From Thamnaconus septentrionalis (taxonomy: Eukaryota > Chordata > Actinopteri > Tetraodontiformes > Monacanthidae), in contig CM020514.1 in the NCBI GenBank assembly GCA_009823395.1, positions 6,585,966-6,649,965 on the forward strand: a DNA stretch of 64,000 nucleotides, written 5' to 3'. The notes below the pieces were generated by a model. That model was not told the DNA's origin and did no database searches. It saw nothing but the letters and a program-made list of their open reading frames with translations. Positions 50,601 to 62,570 of the stretch are shown here, in pieces. Positions within the stretch are counted from its first letter, which is position 1. Each line of letters opens with the position of its first letter. The position numbers and the translations under genes were made by a program.

Positions 50601-51849
50601 CTGGGACAAAGGTCGTCCCTGCACAGCTATTTGCATCTGTATCGCTCAACAGACCCGGACGAGGCCTGAGTAATTCGAGCAACATGCACAAAAATCTGCC
50701 TATATTCTTCTGCATCATGTGACACAGCACAACAAATTCATGTGGTCAAACAAAAAGCGATTCTTGAGTCCGATTTGTCTGCACTTCTGCATTACTACAG
50801 ACCGAGGCTTCCTATTGGTCCACTGAGGTGCCTGACTAATTTCAAAACCCATCAAAAAAAAAATGTGTTCACTGAGCTTTTTTAAGAAAAAAAATCACCT
50901 TCGAGACTCACTTCTTCCACAAAGGGCGACACACTTTACAACATGCACTCTAGTCTGACAGTTTGCATTAACTGCACTGCCGCATTTTAATAACAGTGGT
51001 CTGCGTTGTGTTTTTTTTCCCCCTTTTGGTGGCCTATTTTGACTGCCAGGGGAGAACTATTTAGTTACATAAGTACATTTGGTTAATAAGTACTGTCCTT
51101 TTCAAATAAACACTAATACAAGCATATCACCAAAGCCATTGAGTTCACATTAAAAAAAAAAAAAAGGCTGGCAAATGAGCAGCATTATTGCAAAGTCATC
51201 GCTGCACCCGATGGCACAGATACCACGACGCACCACCACAGCAGTGGGCGAGTCAAAGAGAAACAAAGTACTAAAAAAGACAGTGAACAGAGAGCAGCAG
51301 TGTTTCAAGCGCGCTGGCGGACCAACCGACTCCTGCGAACGTTAAAACGGAAGGACGACAGGAAGGAAGAACGGAGGAAGGGAAGGGAAGGAGGTAGGGG
51401 AGGAGACCTTCAAAGGCTGACGAAGCCAGCCAACGGTTTTGGGAGCAGGGCCAAGGAAAACCATCGACCTCCTCGAGAGGATTCATCTTCTTTCCTCTGC
51501 TTAGTCATCCAGAGCGTGTTCACCTCAGCGGCTTCACTACCACAGAAGGCAGACCCCCCACCCCCGGTCATGCCCAATTCATCACAGCTCAGTTCCAAAA
51601 AAAAGCCAGGAAGTTCCCACAGAACAAAAAAATCACTGTCAGGACTGTAAAGTCGGACCTGGTGCAGTTTGAAGTGGTCATGGTCAGAGAAGTTGTGGTC
51701 CAACTTCAGTTGGAGAACAGCAAAGACTGGTAGCTAAGCCTTCAAAAAGGTGATTTGTTTAAAGGTTCCACATTAATGTCTATTTTCAGATCTTAACATT
51801 TTCATCCAAGACTCCATTGGAACAAACAACATTTACCCAAACAATTGTC

Positions 51850-52085
51850 TAAATCTTCAGAAAACCCTCTGTTTACTGCCTCCTGCTAAAGCTCCAGGTT
51901 TTAGCTTCCCGATGAATCCGACGCTTTGATGGACTTTCCAAATGTTTGGTAGGTGACAAGACAAGGTGATCTGAGAGGCCGGGGGCACAACAGCTGGCTG
52001 GTTGATGGTCAGTACAGTGTCAGTGCCCTCTGTGACATCACCATGAGCCAATTCCCAAAACTCTTGTGTCTGAAAACTGGGAGTA
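51850..52085 (+). mobile_element. Repeat family A, copy 7
   Basis: AACCCTCTGTTTACTGCCTC, CTGCTAAAGCTCCAGGTTTT, GGACTTTCCAAATGTTTGGT and GTGCCCTCTGTGACATCACC occur in the family order. It is a near full-length copy. Confidence 0.75.
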
Positions 52086-55000
52086 ATCGGTGAGTAATCA
52101 GAGGAGGTAAGCAGGAAGTTTGTGTAACCTGATACCAGTTACTTGCCGGGAGCCAAATCCTCTCGCCGGAGACTTTTAGACTGGGCCACGTGTTGGTACC
52201 CGGGAGGGGCAGCCGCAGCTCGCCGGGCTTGGAATCCATCGAAGGTCCTTACAGTCACGGCAAGCTTGCGGTGTGACACCGCCGCCAGACATCTGATGCT
52301 ACCGAGCTCCGCCGCGGCTCGGCCGGTGACACCTGCTGGCCGGGGGACGCCGACTCCGAGGCGCAAGAGAAACCGCAGGAACTTTCTACTCAGGCATTTT
52401 TATCACCTCTTGAAAAAGGCCCCCGTGAAAGTAATGAGGGGGTTCTGGCAGAGGGGGGCGGGAGGGCAACTCCGGTTGGTAAATATAGGGCCCGGCGCTG
52501 GCGAGGAGCGAGGCCCCATTGCGGTTTCACGTTCACGATGGGATTTTATTCCTTTTTTTTTTCACGTCGCGGGGGGAAAAGGGTGAGGCACACTTCATTA
52601 AGATGGTGATGTTTTAACCGCCTGCAAAGAACACACGGCTGGAAAAAAGCAAGTGGGGGGTCAGGCGGCGGCTACAGGGTGGAAATTTTAGACACTGGGT
52701 CGGCATTGGATAACGCTGCATCCCTGTGCTGGGGGACCACTTCTGTTGCTGCATTCAAGACTTTGGTGCCTACAGCTCAGGACTCGCAAATGGATCCAAG
52801 ATACAAAAGCGGCGGAAAAGGAGGAACGGACTTAATCAGAATCCAGGATAAACTGGATAAATGTCGTAAATCCATCGGCCGGGTTCGAGTTTTCGGAGGA
52901 CACTGGAGAGCTTCGAGCACAATCGGTAAATAAAAAAAAGCAGACGAGTCTCGATGACGGATGAAAGGCCTTGAGAATTTCCCTGCGTTTCCTGAGTCCA
53001 GGATTTATTTCCCCCCCTCCGAGATCCGACAAATCTGGCCGCCTTGCTGTTACAAAGAACAGAGGTGACACTGAATGCGCTAGTTCAGAATCTTCAATCC
53101 CTACAGCGAGTCAATACCACTGGTCATTTTGGTTTTCCCAAAAAAATTTGCCTAAATTTAGTGAAATTTCTTTTTTTGTCCATCGTTGCTGAATAACCAA
53201 TGTGTAGCATGAGATTTTGCTAGTTATTCGCAACAGTGTTCATGTTTCTGTGGGGTGTTTTCATGTTGGCAGATAAGTACAGATGAGGGAAATTTCAAAA
53301 ACAGCACCCTGCCTGGCACGCAGAAAACGTTGAGAAAATGCTGAGCTCTATATTTTTAGGCCGAGTAGTAATTTTATTAGTTTCTGCCGACTTCTCGGGC
53401 AGCTGCTACGACATGCCTGAACTGCTCGGGGTGGGAGTTGTCCCACACAACAACCAGCACACTCAAGTTCTCTCCCAAAATAAACTTTTTCCTCTTTCTC
53501 CCAAAAAACTGAATTTCAATCCGATTGCTTGATCTGTGGTTCCTTGAATGTGGAGTTGTCAGGTCAGGTCAGGTCAGTGCAGCCCTTAAGTCAAAGTCTC
53601 TGAGGGACTGGGTATCTACCAAGAAGCTTCAGGCAGTAACCCTTCAGGAGTATATTTAAAAACAAAAATTTTTAAAAAAAAAAAAGCAGAAAAAAAACCC
53701 AAATTCTTCCTCAGAAATCATTTGACTGTTTGCACAAACCAGCCACTTCCCTAAAGTAAATATTATAAGACTGTTTCACCGTCTGAAACACCAGAAATGA
53801 ATGTGTTCCTCTCGCAAAAACACACTGCTCACCACAGTGTTATCGACGTTCACAACATGCATGTTTTTCACGCACAGCTGAAAACAAGTTGCCATCGCTT
53901 TTCACCACAAGCACCAATAAAGGTTACTTCCTGTAAACTGGCTCGCAGGGTACCAACATGCACAAAGACACACATGGGACAAAAGGCACGTTCATTCCTA
54001 ATCACACCTTGAAATCTAAAATCATTAGTGGCTTTTCTGGGGGATCTGCAATGCACAGAGACGCCACTGACAAGAGTGGGCCCAAACTCGGGTGAAACGG
54101 GGCCCGCTTAAGGTGCCACAGGGGCAGCTGTGCGTGAAGCTGTGGGATTATGGGGGAATAAAAAGGTGGTTGAAGAAAAAAAAGCCTAAAGTCAACAGCA
54201 GCCGCTTTGAAAAATGGCTCGTTCGTTGATGGGTCGCGCTGCGCAGGCACAGCGAGGAGGCCCGATTTAGCGCCGATTAGCTGCGAGTTAGCAAAACAAG
54301 AGGCCCGCCGACAAAGACTGGGACGAGAACAGAGGGAGAACATTACTGTGGGGGTCTTTTACAACTAGAGAATGTTCAACAAAGCGGAAAGAAAATAAAG
54401 TACGAATGTGTTTCATCAATGTTCTTTATGGGCTTCTTCTTGCAACCACAGTATCTTCGTCAATAGACGAATAATACGTATAATTATAGTCACTGTTTTT
54501 GGAATTAGCATAATCAAATTCTGATGTTTTCCGGTTCAACCAGGATTTGAATCAGGAATCCTTTTGTTTATTTGTTTGCTTTGAGTCCCAACTAACCCTA
54601 TTTTTTTTCCACTGGTGACTAATAGCGAGTTGCTGTTTGAATCAGGATAATAACCCAGTGACCTGGATTCAGCTCCAGCCAAACTTTTTTTTTTTTTTTC
54701 CCTCCGCCCCTTGTGTCAACGCACTGCGAACGACTGTTGGACCGGAGGCTCCGGCTGAGCGAGCGCTACGACCATAAAAAAATGAAAAGAAAATGTTCAA
54801 TCTGTATCCGGTGTCGGTTTGTCATTTGCACTTCCAAGTCGCCACTTCTACCTCCTCCACCTCCACCACCACCAACCAACCAACCTACCAACCAACCCTG
54901 AAGACATGAAGCCAGCCAGGCGAGTTATGACGAGCCACGAGGCAGCAGCCCGGCCTCCCTCTCAACATACTGACCCACAATTCAGCGCTGCCGCTGCTAT

Positions 55001-55560
55001 GCGCTATAAATAGACTGGGATTTAACCTACAGCCACGAGAGAGAGAAAGACTCTTTCTCACACACACACACACACAGAGGCTGAAGGAATAGAAGGGCAG
55101 TGCAAGGAGATAAGGAAGGCTGGGCCACTGCTGGAATTCTGATTGCCATGCGTGTGCGTATGTGGGGCGGTGACTCCTCTCGCTCGCCCCTCACAACAAA
55201 CACGGCGCAAGGCGCTGGCTAGCCGTGATTCATTCGGCAAACACAGGAAGTCACATCGTCCACGTGTCCTCCAGACATATTAGATGCAGGGCAGCGTTTC
55301 CGCGCGGCAGGGACGGACGATGGCAGACAGATGGGAGCCGTGGGGGCGGACGATGCCGGTGTAAACACGAGAGGAACAATAAATCAAGGGGACCATAAAA
55401 TTCCAAAATGACCGCTAGCACGGCGGCAGGCACGAACAAAGCGGCCGAGCGAAGGTGAAAGGATGTGAGAGCAAACAGCGAGATCTAAAAAAAAGTTCTT
55501 GAGATCTCAGACGTCCACCTTCATTCAAGTAGAACAAGACATTAGCATGGCTAAATACAC

Positions 55561-56116
55561 TAAAGCCCCTTTCCCACTGGCCAAAAAAAAAAACAGTTTA
55601 AACCAGCTAACAATCGGCATTTGGTGGCAGTGGGAAAGGCTTACGGACCCGCGTCAACCAGCGTCTAACAACCTGGCAAGTCGGCTCTAATCAACTCGGC
55701 TCAGATCGGCTAGCAGTGGGAAAGCCAGACCCACACCAACATGCTAATTTACGTGAGGACGTTGAGCGCTACGTGCGCTACTTCGTACATCACGTACTGA
55801 AACAAAGCTCTGTTTGCATTCGAGACTGGATTCATTCAGTTGTTGCAGCACTGGCAAGACAGTGAAATTCGTGAGCTTCTCAAGTCTCAAGCCCAACAAC
55901 GATTCCATGTTGCTCTCCATTGTTTACTTCCCTGAATTCTGTTGCATTTCATCAACACAATCTAAGCGTGATGCCGTTAGCAGACAAGCAGCGGTGAAAG
56001 CAGAGGCTATGAAGCTTGCCAGCGGAGGTTAGACCCCGCTGGTTTTGGTCGGTGGAAAAGTAGCCAAATGCCGATTGTTAGCGGGCCGACCAGCTAATTT
56101 CAGTGGGAATGCGGCA
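55561..56116 (+). mobile_element. TIR-bounded MITE 'TTCCCACTG'
   Basis: It starts AAAGCCCCTTTCCCACTGGC and ends TTTCAGTGGGAATGCGGCAT, an imperfect inverted pair around TTCCCACTG. The CAGTGGGAAAG motif also recurs internally (55629, 55713). An internal frame from 55849 reads HWQDSEIRELLKSQAQQ, resembling the Trp-x-x-x-Glu-x-x-x-Leu-Leu core of Myb/SANT-like transposon proteins. Confidence 0.8.
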
Positions 56117-57889
56117 TGATATATCGCTCATCCACCTTGCCAGAAAGATTCAACTGGTAAAAAAATATATATATTCTTGGATTTCAAATTTCCTTTACAT
56201 ATAAAAAGGTGGGATTTAGCCGAGCAAGAGCTGACTTCTTCGAGCTGTTGGAAATGAAAACTACAGAAGAAGAAAAGAAGCTATTACGAATTATGAACAA
56301 TGAATGCAGCAAAAGATATTTAGCATAAATGTGGCAGCTGTTACATAAAGAACTGGATTGTATTTTTTGCCTAAAAGAATTCATCCCTTGCAGGAAAAGA
56401 TTCTCGCCCATGGCAGTGATGAAAGGCTAATTCTGCCCTTCGCACCAATAGGAAGTCTCACGTACTGCGCTAGCATCCAGGGTAAATCCGATTGGTATGT
56501 TGGAATGTGACTTCCTGTTTTGACCCTTCCCTAATGTTTTTGTGGACTCCTCACCAGTCAGACACCTAAAGATTTAAGTGTCAGGTGCACAAAAAAGGGA
56601 AACTCAACGATCTACACCAATACATTAATTTATAAACTATAAATAGAAAACATTATGACATCACATATAATCGCAACGTTGCATCAAGGATGTGATCCCT
56701 CATGTAAAAAGAAAATCAAACATGAATTTCAAGAGCCGCAGAGTGGAAAGTGCCCCAGAAGAGCTGCTAAGCCCGGGCCATTCCGCTTCGGGTTCTAATC
56801 CCCGCAGCCGCGCTTCCTCTCATCCGACAACAAGAAAAAAATGAAAACCCCGAAAAGCTGTGTTTGATTTCTTTAGCAAGTGAGAGGAGAGTTGAGGACG
56901 CAGAGAACAAACACAGAGCCGGATCGTCTGGCCCTGCACAGCAACCAGCAGCAAATCCTCCTCAGCTCCGCTGGGTTTCTTCTATACTCAGGTGGGTTTG
57001 CACCGGGTTTGCATCATCAAGCCCGGCACCTGCCATTGGCGCGTTTTGAAAACCTCCAGGAAAGGCGGCACTCAGCTCAGCTCAGCTCAGCTGCACAAGA
57101 TAAGTCCACCTTGACTCCTGCACGCTGTGACTGCTTGGAAACTGGCAGCAAGACGGACATCAGAACCTGAGCTGGCAACTGCTGGAGGATCCAGCAGAAC
57201 CCAAAACTAGCCGAGTTTCCATCGCAAGCTAATGAAATGCATTTGGAGCAAATGAAGTGACTACTTAGGCAAGAAAGAGGCACAAAAGCCTCTTTTACGC
57301 ATTGATTTTTTTTTTTGGTATTTGTATTTTTACTTTATTTTCAATCTGATATTCCACAATGCACGGACTGCAACAAAACCACTGAGGTGAAAAAACGCAG
57401 CTACTGGCCAGACTTTGGAACAGCAGACAATCCCCAGGGCTCAGCAACCATCCTGCTCCTCCACGTGTCAGTTTCCCCAAAGGAAACTGGAAACTTCTGC
57501 AATCTGCAGGGTATTTTTTCCCCCGCCACCAACCTATCAATTAACAGCCGTATGAGAAATAAAAGCGGCAACCACAGGAGTTCCAAATATGCTCCTCGAT
57601 TTCAAAACGTGGCCCCTTGCTGTTCTCTTGTTATCGCATTAGTTTGCACTATTTAAAAAATATCCCGCTGGGTTTCACCAGCATCTCACCTATTTTTTTT
57701 AATATTAGGTATATATGTTTCAGATTTCTTCAGTAGTTGAAAAGAAAGCCCGTTTGGGTCAGCCTCCTGATTTAATCCCAGTTGCAGATGGGTCATACAT
57801 TTTTACAGTGTCTATTCACAGGTGTGTTTTGTTTTGATTTTCCTGTTCCGCCACAGTGGTGCAAATACATTTGAGTCGTGTGATTCCGC

Positions 57890-58015
57890 GCTGGTCATTG
57901 TGGTCTCAGAGGGTTGACGTCACCATCGAACTTCAAGAGACATGCGGGGGAGGTATCTTTGCCTTTTGTGACATCATCCAGAACTCACTCAACACTTTCC
58001 GAAAAAGCTGAGCAA
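57890..58015 (+). mobile_element. Repeat family A, copy 9 (3' part)
   Basis: It has CTTTGCCTTTTGTGACATCA followed by CAACACTTTCCG. The 3' landmark only. Confidence 0.5.
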
Positions 58016-60093
58016 GCAAAGGCCGGATGGACTTTTCTCTTTTCTGGGGCCGTCACTTGGTACGTATCATTTTTCCGCATACACGATCAGACATATTATT
58101 GACCCTTCGGCGGTTACTTCGGAGTCTCCAGCGTGTATGTTCCCGTCTTGGAGCTCCAGTCTAAACAAGCTGTTCCTATACTGGTCCGCGGCTGCGACGC
58201 AACGACCACATCTGAGGCTGCGGCCATCGCTAACACAAAACACGGGACGTCAACCATGAAAAAAAAAATGAAAAAAAGTCAGAACCATGGAAACCCTCCG
58301 CGGACAAAAAAAAAGGCGAACAGAGCCGTTTTCTGTCAGAAACAAGCAAGGCGCATCGGGCCTTACACAAGGGCAGGAGGGGAGAAAGAAAAGAAAAATC
58401 CCAGCATTCCTCACGTGTTGCCATGGAATCAAACAACAACAGAAAGGACCTCTTTTGCCTCGGCTAAATTTATTGCGCGTGTGTGTGTGCCCGCGAGAAC
58501 AGAGTGTTTTATGACTTGGGGCAGATCTTCTTTTCATCCAGGTACATTCTATTTTCCTCTTTGGCGCTGCCGGGAAGGATCCAGACCTCCGCCGACACCT
58601 CGGTCGCTTGTAAACGCGCGCACGTACGCCTACATGCGTGCTCTTTCCGTTGTTGCCGTGTCATTTACGGAGGGGAAAACAAAATTGCGGAGGCCCGGCC
58701 GACCCGCACCGGGATGCTCGGCTCTATGGAGACGCGAATCAAATATCCTGGAACCCGTGTGCGAGAGCTGCAGCCTCGAATAACAAAACAAAACAAAAAA
58801 AAGTCTGGAGCTCTTCGCAACAAGTGGCCAGAAGCGAAAGCCGTTTGGAGAATGTAGGTCAAGACTGTAGCACGTAAACGGTGGACGGCGGCCGGGTGGC
58901 TGAGGTTCCAGCTCTTGGATCTTGCAGTAAAGGTTCTCAGCAAACTCTTATTATGGAGAAGGCGGAGGCTTAGAAAACGGGAAGCTGGTGTATTTATTTT
59001 AATTACCAGGTGAAAGGCCCATTGTGATCGAGAATCAAGGGTGACCTGGCCAACAGGTCGTCAGCACACGTCATATAAAGCATTTGAACAATGGCAGCGG
59101 CAGCCAGCGGAAGTCTGAGCAGAACTGGCCAACATTTCCTCGTTGAAAGAAGAACAAAGTGCAACGCTAAAGGCTTTTTTTCGCTACTCCTGACCGGCAT
59201 AGGACACAATTGAGTTAAACACCTTCCCAGCAGGCAAACATCAAGATTAGTTAGGTGTCAAATAGGAACTGGCGGTAAATAAATATCACTGGCCCTACCC
59301 CCTTCTGAAGTTTTGGAAAGGAACTTCTATTAGCTTCTTAAGTGCTTCCAAATGAGGTTAGGTGCTTCAAATACAATTGGCAATTGTATTTGAAGTTGGA
59401 AACATTGCATTTGTTGTGTCAGATTAGCAAAGAACTGGCCAACAGGTGCCCTCGACCTTGGCCCAGATCCAAGATACCAAAAATAATTTTCACTGACTGA
59501 TTGTGGAGGCCCGTTTGTACTTAAAAAAACAGTAATAAGTTGGTGCACTTTGTTATACAAATCAACAGAACTTCCCCAGAGCCGCCTGCCAAGATCGGTC
59601 CTCCCCTGCACGGCGACACGCTGCTGAATCTGTCCCACCTTAGCTCGCACATAAACAAGATTTCCCTTTTAAATCCAATTGAGGTGATGCCGCCTATGAG
59701 TAATAAACCTGTTTACCTGTTGAACAGTCCCGCAGGAGCTTCTCATAACATTCGCCTGCTCTTGTTTCCCCTGTCAAAACTTGGCGTCGACGTCACAAGG
59801 ACGTGACGAAATCGGAGGAAAAATCTCAGATTTTATCGCCGTTTTAAGCAAAGGTATGCCAAAATATGTTTGTAAAGAGATTCTCTAATGTGCCACATTT
59901 CCACCATATTCGAAACAACACTGGCAAGAGACTACAACTGCAACTGGGAAAACATTTTTCAGAAAAAAACTGAGGAATAAAAGATATAAAGTGCACCTAA
60001 ATGGGCAATAGAGTGGAGAGTCGAGCAATCTATCAAGACAGATGTGTGGAGGGTGAAAGTTATTTCCAAGGGGCAATAAGCAGAAAGAGCTGG

Positions 60094-60132
<39 letters not shown>
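60094..60132 (+). repeat. (CA)n microsatellite
   Basis: About 39 bp of pure CA. Confidence 0.97.
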
Positions 60133-60135
<3 letters not shown>

Positions 60136-62459
60136 ATCCGAGGAGATAATATTCCACTGAAGGGTCGAGTTTCTAAAGCCTTTCAGCCACGTCACTCATC
60201 ATGTCTCTCAGCTTCTCTGTTTTTTCTCAAGGGTCAAAGTTCAAACATTTTGAATTGCACCTCCGAGAGATGCTGAAGAGCACAGACACAACTGAAAAGA
60301 ACAACCCAAATAGAAGACTGATAAACACACACACGCACACACTTACGTTCTTTGCCGCAATACCAATACCACTGTGAAAAACTGGCCCATAAAAGCAACC
60401 CTTTGTTTAACTGACTGTTATTAAGCAAAAAATCTATTTCTTGGGGGAAAAAGGGGAAGATATTTCTAGGGAGAACATTCTTGGGAGGTCGCTAATGCAA
60501 GCGTATAGAAAAAAATCACTGCAATTTAGAAAATTATGGTTATGGTAATGGTTACTACATAAAGAGGATTGGACGGACGTAGATGAACACAAAGACCTCC
60601 TGCGGCCTTAAAAACCATGTGAAAAACAATGAAACCCACTGGGCTGCAAAACTGTAAACTGTCAATATTAGTCCATAAAATCTCTGCAATGAATTAAAAT
60701 AGAAATGCTAAATTGCAAGGGGAGGGGTTGGGGGGCTTGGAACACATTCTTTTGGCTCTAATTGAGTCCTCATTGTCATGCTGCATATTGTGTAAGGACA
60801 AACATGTACGATGTCAAGTGGAGCCAACGTTCATATTATTATTCTTCAGTTAGTTAGTGAGAGGAAATGGCCTTTTAATCACATCAATCCGGAACATTGT
60901 TAATTGCTCTGGGTCTAAATAAAGTGATCAACCCTAAATTATTGTTCGGAAAGTGATTAAAATAATAAGGTCAGCTGAAACACGCGCACCCATGGTTTTC
61001 CACAGACATGCCTGGACATGTTGAGGGTTCGCTCTCTCTCAGTCAGGTTTGGGGAGAAAAGAGTTATTCACGGATCAGCTGCTGCCAAGTGACTGAAACC
61101 GAATGTTGACATCCCTCTTGTCTTCGGGTTCTCTCTTATCTGCAGCTGAGTGAGTGGATGACAGAGTGGCGTGTAAGGATGAGGATGTGTCGAGCGACAG
61201 ACGACGACGCCTCAATGAGGGCGAACGTCTCACGGCTAACTTCAACGATTCGCGTCGGACGCGCAACCGGACAGATGTAGCGGCTGCGCTCTTCTCTTCT
61301 CCGACAGAGATTTCTGTTGGCCGAGAGGACATCGATCCTCCGTGTGCGTTGAGAGTGAGAATGTTTCCAAAAATGTCCTGCAGTGTCTTCAACAGCTCAT
61401 AGTGATTCCGGGCCAGATTCTCTCTCCTAACAAGTCAAACTTCTGAGGAGCGTTTTGATATTCTGGATCTGCCGGACTCTGAGTCACGACGACGCTGCCT
61501 GCATTCAATAGATTTTTACCCCAAAAATTACGGCAACGCAGCCTTGAAGACTTCACATAAGGTAGGACCATCAAGATAAATGATGAACCTAAAAATATGA
61601 TGACTTGCACACTTTCTCTGATTACTTTAGGTTCACTAGACTGCAGGGAATGTGTGTTATTTCAAAGCTTCCAGCCCTCATGGGACTTTGCACATATTCT
61701 GCCCGGCTACGGGAGGAAGTGCTTTGAGAAACTCTGGCCCAATCAGAGGCCCTGCTTCCGGTCAGCTGGCCCCTGGCTCATCTCGGCCAGCCAATCAGGG
61801 GGCGGACTCTGGAGTCAGGTGACTGAAGCTCAGAGAGGCTCACAGTGTTCCGAGGCGGATGAAAACAAAAGCTAATGAGGCTGTCGTCTGTCCCTGCCAG
61901 CTGCCTCGGCCCCTGAAAGACTCTGCACCGTTCTGATGGGCGAGAGAAAAGCAGCCTTCATGCTGCTGAAGCAACAAGTGTGTGAAGCTGTGACAGAGGA
62001 GTTGAAGTATATAGGCAAAGTGAGCTCCGTCTGCATCTGCATTGGCCCAAAGTTTCTTCTTATGACTTACCGGTAACACCCCTATTAATCGCTCGGGTCA
62101 ACTATTTGAACAAAGGTTCTAGCGTGAGAGTCTTCCCTTTATCTGCACTTCATATGGTCGCTCATAACAACACGTGTGCCATCCAGTAATGACCACCCCA
62201 CAGACTGCAACCGTGCTGAAATTGAGTCAGTGTCAAGTGACAGCGACCTTTTTCAATCAGAACATCCTTTGAGACACAAGGCCTTGGCATTAACGTCCAA
62301 CCGTCGCCCATTGCTACAGAAACACAGTCCCAGCTGGGCAGGAGACTATCCGAGCTACGATAGGGTGAAGTCAGCCAAGTATCTCATGGCTGACATGCTG
62401 GGACGAAAGAGCATTCACGTCAAAGGACGGTTAAAAGTTGCTAGTTGTGGTTGGACTGC

Positions 62460-62570
62460 GGGGAGGTTGGAGTAGCTGGAGGGAGCCAACCAGACCCAAG
62501 GGGAACATGCAAAAATCAAACGTAGAACCTTCTTACTGCAAGGCAACGGCGCTAAACGCTGGCCTGGAAA
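62460..62570 (+). mobile_element. Dispersed teleost-type repeat fragment (reverse-type end)
   Basis: The words GGGAACATGCAAAAATCAAA and ACCTTCTTACTGCAAGGCAA plus GGCGCTAAACGCTG match, with substitutions, a very common fish repeat (GGGAGAACATGCAAACTC, ACCTTCTTGCTG, GCAACAGCGCTAACCAC). Family name not assigned. Confidence 0.7.

Noticed and set aside
58133..58783. 216-codon + strand ORF
   Set aside because: Lys-rich low-complexity start from A-runs, random composition later, overlapped by equally long ORFs on both strands. No domain is visible.
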